This document shows positions 31,161-39,818 of a DNA stretch of 64,000 nt, in pieces. Position 1 is the stretch's first letter, and every line of letters begins with the position of its first letter. The DNA lies in contig QXYC01000004.1 in assembly GCA_009887095.1 (NCBI GenBank), forward strand, positions 46,520-110,519. Reading direction: 5' to 3'. Below the pieces are notes generated by a model. The model made no database searches, had not been told where the DNA came from, and saw nothing but the letters and a program-made list of their open reading frames with translations. The position numbers were made by a program, and so were the translations under genes. This DNA comes from Candidatus Poseidoniales archaeon (lineage in GTDB: Archaea; Thermoplasmatota; Poseidoniia; Poseidoniales; Poseidoniaceae).

Positions 31161-33187
31161 CCGTGTCGCCCAAAGTGATGATCCAAAGCATCGAGTGGAA
31201 GCCGCAGCGCTGTTGGACGACCATGGACGCAAGCCCAGGGATTTGGAATGCGGCGCATGTCATCGAGCAACCGCCTCATTTCCGGGAGGGTCAGTTTTTC
31301 ATTCGCCTTGACAGCTCCGCGGCAAGCGTTTAGGAACGCAAGGTGGTCCTTTCGATCATCAACCGTTGTAAGGGGTGCACCATCTTCTGATGTGTCTTGC
31401 AGCAAGTCAAGCATGAACGGTATGACTTCTTTGCCTTCCAATAACTGAGGCGCAGCGATGACCGACCACCCTTGTTCCGAGCTCTGCACTTCAAATCCAA
31501 CTGTTCTGAAGGTATCTTGAGCAGCTTCCATGCGAACACTTTGTCGAGCGTCAAGGTTCAATGGTAATGGTTCGAGACGGGTTTGACTTGCCCAAATAGA
31601 TTCGTTGTGTCGCAATCGTTCGTACCGCACCCTCTCGTGCAGCGCGTGTTGGTCGATCAACAACAACTCATCTTCCGCTTGCACCAGAATATAGGAGTCT
31701 GCAAATTGAGCCAAAGGTTCCATTTCAGGTAAATCATTGATGATTGGACCGAGTGGTGATTCGTCGCTTGGGGATGAGCGTACGCCTTGACCTGCGTGAC
31801 GATGGAGTTCACGCTCTGCAGGTGAGAGTGCTGGTGCTGTTGGTTTCTTATCCATTCCAGGCAACGTGTTCTGGGCGGACGGCGCCGTGGATTGTGGTCG
31901 TTGTTTCACAGGTTTTGGAGCGGATTCTGCCTCGCCTCCATGGAGGTTGAGTTGAGCACCAGCTGCGATCGCCCATGCTGGTGGAATTGGAGATGCGGAT
32001 TCCTTCCGCGGTAGTAGAATCGGCGTCGTTCCTGCCGCAGCTGCCATTGGGTCATCCGCCTCATTTTCTTGTGGTGCTGGTTTCGGTTTGAAGTGCTCTT
32101 GAATGCTTGGAACCTGGCTTTGACTTAATCCTTGTAATCCAGGAATACCTCCTGCAGCATCAGGCTCAGTCGGCACAGATTCGAGGGTATGCGCAATGGC
32201 GCGTTCCAATCGCTCCAGCACCCTCCATGAATGCCGCAATCGCACTTCCCTCTTTGTAGGGTGAACGTTGACATCCACCTCACTTGGCGGAAGATGAAGA
32301 GAAAGCACTGCAAGGGGATGTCTGCCTTGCATCAAACGGGTTCGGTAACCCCTTCGAATGGCTTGTAAAAATGGACCTGAAGCAACCGGTCTGTCGTTGA
32401 TGAGAATGTGGATATCATCTCCTTTTCCCCGGGTGATGTCAGGCGTGCTGATCCAACCCGTCCAAGTTTCTTCACCTGGTGCACTTGCATCGACTTCTGG
32501 GGCATTGAGTTCCAGCATTGATTCCGCTTGCCCTCCAAGGAGGTCATACAAGCGATCCGTCATTGCTTCAGATGCGGGTACGTCAAGGACCACTCGCTCA
32601 TCGATTACAAGTCGGAAGGCCACACCTTGATGGGCCATTGCGTGGGCGACCACAACATCAACAATGCGAGCATTTTCAGTCGCAGGGCGCCGTTGGAACG
32701 CGAGCCTTGCGGGTGTGTTTTGGAACAAGTGTTCGACATCAATTCTGGTTCCATTTGCCATCCCGAATGGTTCGATGGAACCTTTGATACCGTCATCCAT
32801 CACAATCCGTTTGCCTTCAGTGTTCGAGGGGCGACTTGCAATGCTCAGTGCTGAGACCATGCCGATGCTGGCCAGTGCCTCGCCTCGGAATCCAAGCGTG
32901 TGGATGGAATTGAGATCTTCGCGCTTCTTCAATTTGGAGGTTGCGTGGCGATCAAGTGCCAGAGGAAGGTCGTCTGCATCAATGCCGCTTCCATCATCTT
33001 CGATTCGAATGAGGTCAAAACCTCCTCGCTCAATCGTGATGACAACACGCTTTGCATCAGCATCAAGGCTGTTTTCAAGCAGTTCCTTGACAACCTGGGC
33101 CGGTCGTTCAACAACCTCGCCAGCAGCGATATGGCCAATGGTCGCATCATCGAGCTGGAGGATTCTGTTTGGTTCACTCAATTGCAT
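31157..33187 (-). CDS. mutL: DNA mismatch repair protein MutL
   Basis: A 676-residue mismatch-repair protein. The GHKL ATPase has IAAGEVVERPAQVVKELLEN, DDGSGID and TLGFRGEALASI (about residues 15-100). The C-terminal dimerisation domain has the endonuclease motif DQHALHERVRYERL (about residue 510) and the CVHGRPTAL motif, so it is a nicking-type MutL. The middle is a proline-rich linker. The ATG at 33187 lies 14 bases inside the end of mutS, so the two are coupled. Bacterial-type MutSL is not typical of archaea generally but is present in several lineages. Confidence 0.96.
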   Translation of the reverse strand: MQLSEPNRILQLDDATIGHIAAGEVVERPAQVVKELLENSLDADAKRVVITIERGGFDLIRIEDDGSGIDADDLPLALDRHATSKLKKREDLNSIHTLGFRGEALASIGMVSALSIASRPSNTEGKRIVMDDGIKGSIEPFGMANGTRIDVEHLFQNTPARLAFQRRPATENARIVDVVVAHAMAHQGVAFRLVIDERVVLDVPASEAMTDRLYDLLGGQAESMLELNAPEVDASAPGEETWTGWISTPDITRGKGDDIHILINDRPVASGPFLQAIRRGYRTRLMQGRHPLAVLSLHLPPSEVDVNVHPTKREVRLRHSWRVLERLERAIAHTLESVPTEPDAAGGIPGLQGLSQSQVPSIQEHFKPKPAPQENEADDPMAAAAGTTPILLPRKESASPIPPAWAIAAGAQLNLHGGEAESAPKPVKQRPQSTAPSAQNTLPGMDKKPTAPALSPAERELHRHAGQGVRSSPSDESPLGPIINDLPEMEPLAQFADSYILVQAEDELLLIDQHALHERVRYERLRHNESIWASQTRLEPLPLNLDARQSVRMEAAQDTFRTVGFEVQSSEQGWSVIAAPQLLEGKEVIPFMLDLLQDTSEDGAPLTTVDDRKDHLAFLNACRGAVKANEKLTLPEMRRLLDDMRRIPNPWACVHGRPTALRLPLDALDHHFGRHG

Positions 33188-35825
33188 CGCCTCCAAGGAG
33201 TTTCTTGAGTTGGTAAAGCGCATCATGCGCCTGCCTTGGCGTCATTTCATCGATGTCCAGTCCCTCGATGCGTTCGATGATATCGTGATGGGCTTGTGGC
33301 ATTAGTGGTGCCGCCTCTTGTGTCTTGGTTTGGTTCATTGCTGCGGCGGCAAAATAGCCCATGAGGCTTGATTGACCATGCGCTCTTGCGGTCGGAGTGC
33401 CTGATTCGCCAGCCTTTGCCCCCTCGGCTTGGCGTTCCAAAAACGCCAGCAAGTCAGTGGCACGTTCCACAACCGGGCGTGGAAGGCCAGCGAGGGCTGC
33501 GACTTGTACACCGTACGAATCATCGCATGGTCCATCAGCGACGGTGTGCATAAATCGCAGTTCTCCATTCGCTTGCGCAACTTGAACATGGACGTTGACC
33601 AAACCGTCAACTTCCCCTTCGAGTCCAATCAATTGGTGATAATGCGTCGCAAACAAGGTTCTGGCTTGAATCCGTTTGCAGATGTCTTCAGTGACTGACC
33701 ATGCAATGGAAAGGCCATCAAAGGTCGATGTACCCCTACCGATTTCATCCAAAAGAACCAGCGAGTTGGATGTGGCGCGACGAAGGATGTGTGCGACCTC
33801 AATCATTTCCATCATGAATGTTGAACGCCCTCTGCGGAGGTCATCACTTGCTCCAACTCGTGTGAAGATTCTGTCAACGAGGCCAATTTTTGCTTTCTCA
33901 GCTGGAACAAAAGATCCACTCTGAGCCAAGATGCTCATCAATGCGGTGGTGCGCAAATAGGTCGACTTTCCTCCCATGTTGGGCCCAGTGATCAACAGGA
34001 ACTTGCGCTTCTTTGTCAAATCCAAATCATTTGGAACAAAACCAGATTGCTGTTCGAGCACAGGGTGTCGGGCGCCTTGAACCTTCATTTGGTCGCTCTG
34101 AGCCATTTCCGGTCGAGTCCATGCTCGACTTCGGGCGATGGTGCCAAAGCATTGCAACACATCGATTGCAGCAACTTTTCCAGCAATCATGGCTAATGTC
34201 TGAGCATGCCCCTTGCAAGCCTCCCTCAAATTGATGAATTCACGATACTCCAGTTCTTTCAGCTTGGTATCTGCCGTAAGGAGTGCATCATCTCGTTCAA
34301 GCAACTCATCGGTGACATACCTCGAGCCGTTGGTCATCTGCTGTTTTCGCTTCCAATGCTCTGGTGCTTTGGTTTCATTGATTTTTGTAACCTCGATGAA
34401 CCAGCCAATCTGCCGATTCATTTTGACCTTCAAAGATGGGATTTGGAGTTCGGCTTTGAGCTTCGTTTCTAATTCAGCAAACCACGTGTGGCCGTTCGTT
34501 GCGGTTTCTCGCAACTCGTCTACTTTGTCGTCAAAACCCGGGCGCAAAAGCCCTCCATCTCGGACGCTCAGCGGCGGTTCTTCGACCAATGTGCGCCGGA
34601 TGTTCTCGGCGACATCCTGCAGAGCATCAAGGTCCGATGAAAGGTGGAGCAACAATGGATTCTCGGTCTCATTGCACAGGTTGATGATGGCAGGCATTCG
34701 TTCCAACGCATCGGCTACTGCCAACAAATCCCTTCCGTTTGACCGATTGTATGCTAATTGTGTCGCAAGGCGTTCCATGTCTCGCAATCCCCGCAAGGCT
34801 TCTCGAAGCCCGTCTAGTCGGCGCGCAGATCTGGAAAGAGTTGCGACAGCATCGTGCCTTGCAGCGATTGCGGTGAGGTCTGCAAGAGGTCTCAAAATCC
34901 AAGTTTTGAGCAGGCGTCGCCCCATTGCACTTCGGCATGCATTCATGGTTGAAAGGAGGCTTCCTTCGTACTCTCCTGCAAGCGTTGACGTCAATTCCAA
35001 GTTTCGAAGCGTGGTTTGGTCCAGCACAAGATGAGCGTTCTCTTCCACGACCTCAAGGTCTCGAAGTGGTACTTCCTCAGTCAGGTGCATGGACGCGAGG
35101 TAGTCGGCGGCTAATCCAGCGGCTGCGATGGCGAGTGGTGCGTCATCGAGGTCAATGTGCCCTAGGTCTGCGACTTTGAGGACCTTCGTAAGACGATCCC
35201 TTCGTTTGGCTTCGGATGCCTTGTGTTGGCTGATGGTGACGCCATCGAGGTGCGTGAACAACGCTCGGAGCGTCGCATCGTCCGCATCTTTTGGAGCGAC
35301 GACAATCTCTGTCGGTCGCCATCGGAGAACTTCGTCAAGGGCCCTTGAAAACCGGTCATCACCGTCTAAATTCGAGGCCCATGCTTGGCCTGTCGATGCG
35401 TCAATGATTCCGATGCCGATGGACGATTTTCCGAGGCAAATGCTGAGCAAGAGCGAGCGCTCTTCAGTACCGAGGAGTGATTCCTCGTACAAACTTCCAG
35501 GAGTGTAGACTCGAGTTACAACCCGCTCTAGGAGTTTTGCTCCCTCTCTCAGTTCCTGTTCTTGCTCAGCAACGGTGACCTTGTGGCCCGCTTTGAGCAT
35601 GGTTCTGATGTTGTCTTCCAACGCATGCCACGGGAAACCAGCCATTTTGATTGGTTTTTCGGCTTTTTTGTCCCGTGAAGTCAAGGCCAAGCCGAGCACT
35701 TCTGAACCAGTCACTGCGTCCTCATGGAAGAGTTCATAGAAATCACCCATTCGGAAAAATAAAACCGAATCTGGATGTTCAGTCTTGATGTCCATGAATT
35801 GGTCCATCATCCCTCGTTTTGACAT
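33174..35825 (-). CDS. mutS: DNA mismatch repair protein MutS
   Basis: An 883-residue mismatch-recognition ATPase. The mismatch-binding F-x-E motif is in RMGDFYELFHEDA (about residues 25-37). The Walker A is in ITGPNMGGKSTYLRT (about 610-624), the ABC signature region in GASDDLRRGRSTFMMEM, and Walker B in LVLLDEIGRGTSTFDG. A DHH-like clamp region is replaced by ordinary MutS core and clamp. It starts MSKRGMMDQF with a perfect Shine-Dalgarno AAGGAGGTGAA. mutL follows with overlapping reading frames. Confidence 0.97.
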   Translation of the reverse strand: MSKRGMMDQFMDIKTEHPDSVLFFRMGDFYELFHEDAVTGSEVLGLALTSRDKKAEKPIKMAGFPWHALEDNIRTMLKAGHKVTVAEQEQELREGAKLLERVVTRVYTPGSLYEESLLGTEERSLLLSICLGKSSIGIGIIDASTGQAWASNLDGDDRFSRALDEVLRWRPTEIVVAPKDADDATLRALFTHLDGVTISQHKASEAKRRDRLTKVLKVADLGHIDLDDAPLAIAAAGLAADYLASMHLTEEVPLRDLEVVEENAHLVLDQTTLRNLELTSTLAGEYEGSLLSTMNACRSAMGRRLLKTWILRPLADLTAIAARHDAVATLSRSARRLDGLREALRGLRDMERLATQLAYNRSNGRDLLAVADALERMPAIINLCNETENPLLLHLSSDLDALQDVAENIRRTLVEEPPLSVRDGGLLRPGFDDKVDELRETATNGHTWFAELETKLKAELQIPSLKVKMNRQIGWFIEVTKINETKAPEHWKRKQQMTNGSRYVTDELLERDDALLTADTKLKELEYREFINLREACKGHAQTLAMIAGKVAAIDVLQCFGTIARSRAWTRPEMAQSDQMKVQGARHPVLEQQSGFVPNDLDLTKKRKFLLITGPNMGGKSTYLRTTALMSILAQSGSFVPAEKAKIGLVDRIFTRVGASDDLRRGRSTFMMEMIEVAHILRRATSNSLVLLDEIGRGTSTFDGLSIAWSVTEDICKRIQARTLFATHYHQLIGLEGEVDGLVNVHVQVAQANGELRFMHTVADGPCDDSYGVQVAALAGLPRPVVERATDLLAFLERQAEGAKAGESGTPTARAHGQSSLMGYFAAAAMNQTKTQEAAPLMPQAHHDIIERIEGLDIDEMTPRQAHDALYQLKKLLGGDAIE

Positions 35826-35830
35826 GCCGA

Positions 35831-35841
35831 TTCACCTCCTT
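35831..35841 (-). promoter_or_regulatory. Strong Shine-Dalgarno for mutS
   Basis: AAGGAGGTGAA on the minus strand, with six bases between the GGTGA core and the mutS ATG. It fixes the start of mutS. Confidence 0.8.
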
Positions 35842-35939
35842 CCTTCCGCTGGATTTTTCTGTCGTTGCCGAGAGCAAATGAAGGTTCTCGAGCGAATCGA
35901 TGCTGGATGAGCATAAGTCCACACGATGGCTTGCCTTCT

Positions 35940-37223
35940 TCAAAAGCGACGGGCGTTGATGAGTCGCGACCCGGCCGTCCAGATCATCACGCCCATGATG
36001 ACGCTGAATACAGTGAGGAAAAGGAAGTTTAGGAATCCTCTTCCACTCTCTATAGAGCCGGGGGCACTGGTGTCAATGATCAGCGTTTGTGGCTCGCCTT
36101 GTCCATCGGTTCCGTGAAGGAAGATTTGTTCGGAGGCAAAGCCCTTGCTCTCAATTTGGAATGTCAGTGGTTCAGCGAGTGAAAGCTGTTCGACTTGATC
36201 TCCAGAATGCCGAAGGATGGTCTTGCTTCCTACGTCACCGAACAACCAGACTCTGTCAGTGTCATCGACGGTTGCTGCAACGCTTGGTGTGTTGTGATGG
36301 GTCATCGAGCCAGAGGTGCTGAGGTACGTGCTTCCATGGTCGCCTGCGGCAAACACAGTCCCATCACTCAATGAAAGCAATGTGTGATAGAGGCCTCGTT
36401 CACCAGTGTGCATCGATGCGACAATTGGTGCAGTGAGGCCCCCGTCCCAATCGATCACGGCAACAGTCGGGACGATTTTGGGAGCGGCCGGGCTTGCTCC
36501 AGCCTCGCTGCTCGTGTATGAGAGGTAGCCACTTGCGACCCATTGTTCGCTTCCAAGGGGCACCACTTGTTGCCAAACAGCACCTGCGGAGTTGAGCATT
36601 GGCATCGAGAGGGTGCTTGATGCCATGGAGGTGGCAATTGTGTCGCTCGATGCCGAGGCATCAGATATGCTTCCGAGTCCTCTGAGGCTTGTCGATGTGC
36701 CTTGCATTGTGACCATCATCCATGAAGCTTGGGTGCCTGAAACAGATTCAGCTAAATCCATGATTGTGAAATTTCCATTGCTGGAATCAAGGTCCAGGGT
36801 CGTAATCGTGGTCTCACCGTTTGCTTCGTTGTCCGGTGAATGAATAACTTGGACCGTGTTTTTGGAAGGTGAAATGGCAGTGTTCCCGTTTTCGAGGGGC
36901 GTGATGAAGTTGATGTTGTCCGCAGGGAGGCCGTCTTTGGCACTCATGATTTTGGTCACTGTCATTGGTCCGTTCTGTTGGTAAAGATCGACGCCGTCAT
37001 CTGTGAGCACCTTGGCGGTGAAGGTGGTTCCGCTTGAATACTCAATATCGAGCACTCGATTTCCAGCGTGGCTTGAATCGCTTGGACCGACCTCGACACC
37101 AGGCAAGTTGCTTGTGCCTTGAATCGCGAGGGCGCCGAGCAAAATGAAAGCAAGGAAACCTGCCATGGCAATCCACTGGAATTCGGATTCCTCTTCGAGG
37201 TACCCACGCCATCCGTTCGCCAT
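35940..37223 (-). CDS. Membrane-anchored beta-propeller-like protein of unknown function
   Basis: A 427-residue protein with an N-terminal transmembrane segment (IAMAGFLAFILLGALAI, about residues 18-34) and a C-terminal one (NFLFLTVFSVIMGVMIWTAG) near the end. Between them is an extracytoplasmic region with repeated short beta patterns (VFAAGDHGSTYLS, VWLFGDVGSKTILRHSG), consistent with a seven-bladed propeller. It is the second of four such envelope proteins in the window. The ATG at 37223 (MANGWRGYLEEE) is chosen; upstream open frame overlaps the divergent ribosomal gene region. I do not recognise a family. Confidence 0.68.
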   Translation of the reverse strand: MANGWRGYLEEESEFQWIAMAGFLAFILLGALAIQGTSNLPGVEVGPSDSSHAGNRVLDIEYSSGTTFTAKVLTDDGVDLYQQNGPMTVTKIMSAKDGLPADNINFITPLENGNTAISPSKNTVQVIHSPDNEANGETTITTLDLDSSNGNFTIMDLAESVSGTQASWMMVTMQGTSTSLRGLGSISDASASSDTIATSMASSTLSMPMLNSAGAVWQQVVPLGSEQWVASGYLSYTSSEAGASPAAPKIVPTVAVIDWDGGLTAPIVASMHTGERGLYHTLLSLSDGTVFAAGDHGSTYLSTSGSMTHHNTPSVAATVDDTDRVWLFGDVGSKTILRHSGDQVEQLSLAEPLTFQIESKGFASEQIFLHGTDGQGEPQTLIIDTSAPGSIESGRGFLNFLFLTVFSVIMGVMIWTAGSRLINARRF

Positions 37224-37373
37224 AGAGGGAAACAAACGAACGGAGCACATGAATGCTTTTGTTCGCATGCAAGCCGCCGTTTCACTTTGATTTCGCCCCT
37301 CCTCTCCCGCAGGAGCCAAGGCGGAGGGATGATAAGGGAACCATTGGTCGCAGGGTTGCTTGGAGAGTTCATT

Positions 37374-37913
37374 ATGGCACGTAAACCAGCATCTATGTAT
37401 CGCCGACTGAAGGGACCTGCATACACTCGACGTAAGTTCATCGGCGGTGTCCCAAACAACAGAATCCACCAGTTCCACGTCGGAAACCGTGTTGCTGCTG
37501 AGACAGGCAAGTTCCCTGTCATCCTCGAATTGCGCTCCGATAACAACGTGCAAATCCGACACACAGCCCTCGAAGCTGCCCGTGTTATCTCCAACTCCAC
37601 GATCCGTAAGGCCGCTGGAACCCAAGGATACGCTCTTCGAGTTCACACATTCCCACACCACGTTCTTCGCGAAAACAAGCAAGCAACCGGTGCTGGTGCA
37701 GACCGTGTTTCACAAGGAATGCGCTGTGCTTTCGGAAAGAACGTCGGAACCGCTGCTCGTGTAAAGCGGGGACAGCGAGTTATCTCGATTCAAGTTCACC
37801 CAGAGTTTTACCTCACTGCCCGAGATGCTCTTCGCAAGGCCAGCATGAAGTTCCCAACCCCATGCACCGTTCGACTCATCAAGGGACACGAGCACCTCAA
37901 GGGACTCATTTGA
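37374..37913 (+). CDS. rpl10e: Ribosomal protein uL16 (archaeal L10e)
   Basis: A 179-residue large-subunit ribosomal protein. The N-terminal MARKPASMYRRLKGPAYTRR and the motif FGKNVGTAARVKRGQ are typical of archaeal/eukaryotic L10e. It sits at the central protuberance near the peptidyl-transferase centre. The ATG at 37374 is chosen; the frame upstream is open into the divergent gene. Two hairpins with a T-run follow the stop. Confidence 0.96.
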   Translation: MARKPASMYRRLKGPAYTRRKFIGGVPNNRIHQFHVGNRVAAETGKFPVILELRSDNNVQIRHTALEAARVISNSTIRKAAGTQGYALRVHTFPHHVLRENKQATGAGADRVSQGMRCAFGKNVGTAARVKRGQRVISIQVHPEFYLTARDALRKASMKFPTPCTVRLIKGHEHLKGLI

Positions 37914-37919
37914 GAACGA

Positions 37920-37967
37920 ATTGGGCCGAGCCCAATCCTTGTGGGAACCATCGTTCCCCATGTTTTT
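37920..37967 (+). terminator. Double-hairpin transcription terminator after L10e
   Basis: Hairpin 1: ATTGGGC (37920-37926), loop CGA, GCCCAAT (37930-37936). Hairpin 2: GGGAAC (43-48), loop CATC, GTTCCC (53-58), followed by CATG and TTTTT. The perfect stems and T-run suggest an intrinsic terminator between L10e and ABCE1. Confidence 0.6.
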
Positions 37968-38026
37968 GGGCGCGAGTTCCATAAGTCCTAACCAATGACA
38001 TCAACACAAGGAGAAGGGGTGAGACA

Positions 38027-39805
38027 ATGCGAGTAGCCGTTCTGAAGGAAGACAGTTGTCAACCAAAGAAGTGCAACGATGAATGTCATGCCTTCTGCCC
38101 ACCGGTTCGAAATGGTCAAGAATGCATCATCCTCGATGACAAAACGGGCAAGCCTCACATTTCGGAGAGCCTTTGCATCGGCTGTGGAATTTGCATCAAT
38201 AAATGTCCGCACGACGCCTTGATCATCGAACAATTGCCAAGCGAACTCGAGAGCGACATGATTCATCGGTATTCAATGAACGGATTCCGACTGTTCCGGC
38301 TGCCAACTCCATCAAAGGAAAGCGTTGTTGGAATCCTTGGACCAAACGGTATGGGCAAATCAACGGCCATCAATGCCTTGTCGGGCCGTATGATTCCTAA
38401 CCTCGGTGACTGGTTGGACAAGGAAGCGGATTGGGACGGTGTCATCGAGACATTGCCTCGAGGTGAACTTCGAGATTTCTTTGTGGCTGTACGGGATGGA
38501 AAAATCAAAGTTGCTCTCAAGCCACAAAATGTCGACCGGCTCCCGAAGCGGGTGAAAGGCACCGTCCGTGACCTTCTTTCCAAAGTCGATGAACGAAAGA
38601 TGTTCGATGAGATGACAAAGAAACTTGGCATCGACCATTTGCTTGATCGAACGATTCAGCAACTCTCTGGCGGAGAATTGCAACGGATGGCCATTTGTGC
38701 AACGCTGCTTCGAGATGTCGATGTGTACTTCTTCGATGAGCCATCTTCTTACCTCGATATTCACGAGCGAATGAGAATTGTTCGGATCATCCAAGACCTC
38801 GCAGAAACAAAGCGCGTCATTGTTATCGAGCACGATTTGGCGGTGCTTGACGTGCTATGTGACCTGGTCCACATCGTTTACGGCAAGAAGGGGGCGTTCG
38901 GTATCTTCACGCCTGCACGGTCAACCCGTCAAGCCATCAACACCTACCTCGATGGATTCCTTCCAGAACAAAATGTCCGTATTCGTGACAAGCCGATCAA
39001 ATTTCTTAATCACAGCGATCGTGTTTCAGAACTCGGTTCACAAGTGGTCTCCTGGGGCGGACTTGGCAAAACCCTTGGTGAATTCAAACTCGAAACTGGA
39101 GAGGGCGCTGTGCACCGCTCTGAAGTCGTGGGTGTGGTTGGTCCCAACGGTACTGGCAAATCAACCATGATCAAGGTCCTTGCTGGTGAACATGAATACG
39201 ATGAGGGCTGGGTCACTTCAGATGCTTCGATCTCCTACAAACCTCAGCACATCCATGTCGATATCGATGGAAGCGTTCAGTTGTGGCTCGACAGTGAAAT
39301 TGGTCCACGCTGGCGAAGCGGTGAATTCAATGTCAACGTCATTCGAGCACTCGGTGTCGACCAGCTGCTTCCCAAGCGCGTCAAGAAACTCTCCGGTGGA
39401 GAGCGACAAGCGGTTTCTATAGCGATCTGTCTTGGTCGAGAGGCAGACTTGTACCTGCTTGACGAACCTTCGGCCCATCTTGATGCCAACGCTCGCATGG
39501 AAGCCGCCAAAGCGATTCGAAGAACCATGGAAGCCAACGAAAAGTCTGCATTCGTCATTGACCACGACGTTTACTTCATCGACATCGTCAGTGATTCCTT
39601 GCTTGTTTTCGAAGGCGAGGGTGGACGCTATGGAAAAGCGCAGGGCCCATTCAGACTTCAAGCAGGGATGAATCGATTCCTTGAAGGCGTGAATGTCACA
39701 TTCCGGCGGGATCATGACTCAAAACGTCCACGGATTAACAAAACCGAAAGTCGAAAGGATCGAGAGCAGAGAACTTCTGGAGATTTCTACTCCTTCAATC
39801 ATTGA
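38027..39805 (+). CDS. abce1: Ribosome-recycling ATPase ABCE1 (RNase L inhibitor homologue)
   Basis: A 592-residue ABC ATPase that splits ribosomes after termination. An N-terminal Fe-S domain holds eight cysteines (CQPKKCNDECHAFC and CIGCGICINKCPHDA). Nucleotide-binding domains follow: Walker A GPNGMGKST (about residue 104) and GPNGTGKST (about 372); signature motifs LSGGELQR and LSGGERQ; Walker B motifs VYFFDEPSSYLD and LYLLDEPSAHLD. Universal in archaea and eukaryotes. The nuclease pair starts 13 bases downstream, so may be cotranscribed. Confidence 0.97.
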   Translation: MRVAVLKEDSCQPKKCNDECHAFCPPVRNGQECIILDDKTGKPHISESLCIGCGICINKCPHDALIIEQLPSELESDMIHRYSMNGFRLFRLPTPSKESVVGILGPNGMGKSTAINALSGRMIPNLGDWLDKEADWDGVIETLPRGELRDFFVAVRDGKIKVALKPQNVDRLPKRVKGTVRDLLSKVDERKMFDEMTKKLGIDHLLDRTIQQLSGGELQRMAICATLLRDVDVYFFDEPSSYLDIHERMRIVRIIQDLAETKRVIVIEHDLAVLDVLCDLVHIVYGKKGAFGIFTPARSTRQAINTYLDGFLPEQNVRIRDKPIKFLNHSDRVSELGSQVVSWGGLGKTLGEFKLETGEGAVHRSEVVGVVGPNGTGKSTMIKVLAGEHEYDEGWVTSDASISYKPQHIHVDIDGSVQLWLDSEIGPRWRSGEFNVNVIRALGVDQLLPKRVKKLSGGERQAVSIAICLGREADLYLLDEPSAHLDANARMEAAKAIRRTMEANEKSAFVIDHDVYFIDIVSDSLLVFEGEGGRYGKAQGPFRLQAGMNRFLEGVNVTFRRDHDSKRPRINKTESRKDREQRTSGDFYSFNH

Positions 39806-39818
39806 TGAGGTGACATGA

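Noticed and set aside
34213..35034. Long open frame (273 codons) on the plus strand inside mutS
   Set aside because: It lies fully antisense to a certain gene, is Ser/Arg-rich as expected for a shadow frame, and has no motif or ribosome-binding site.
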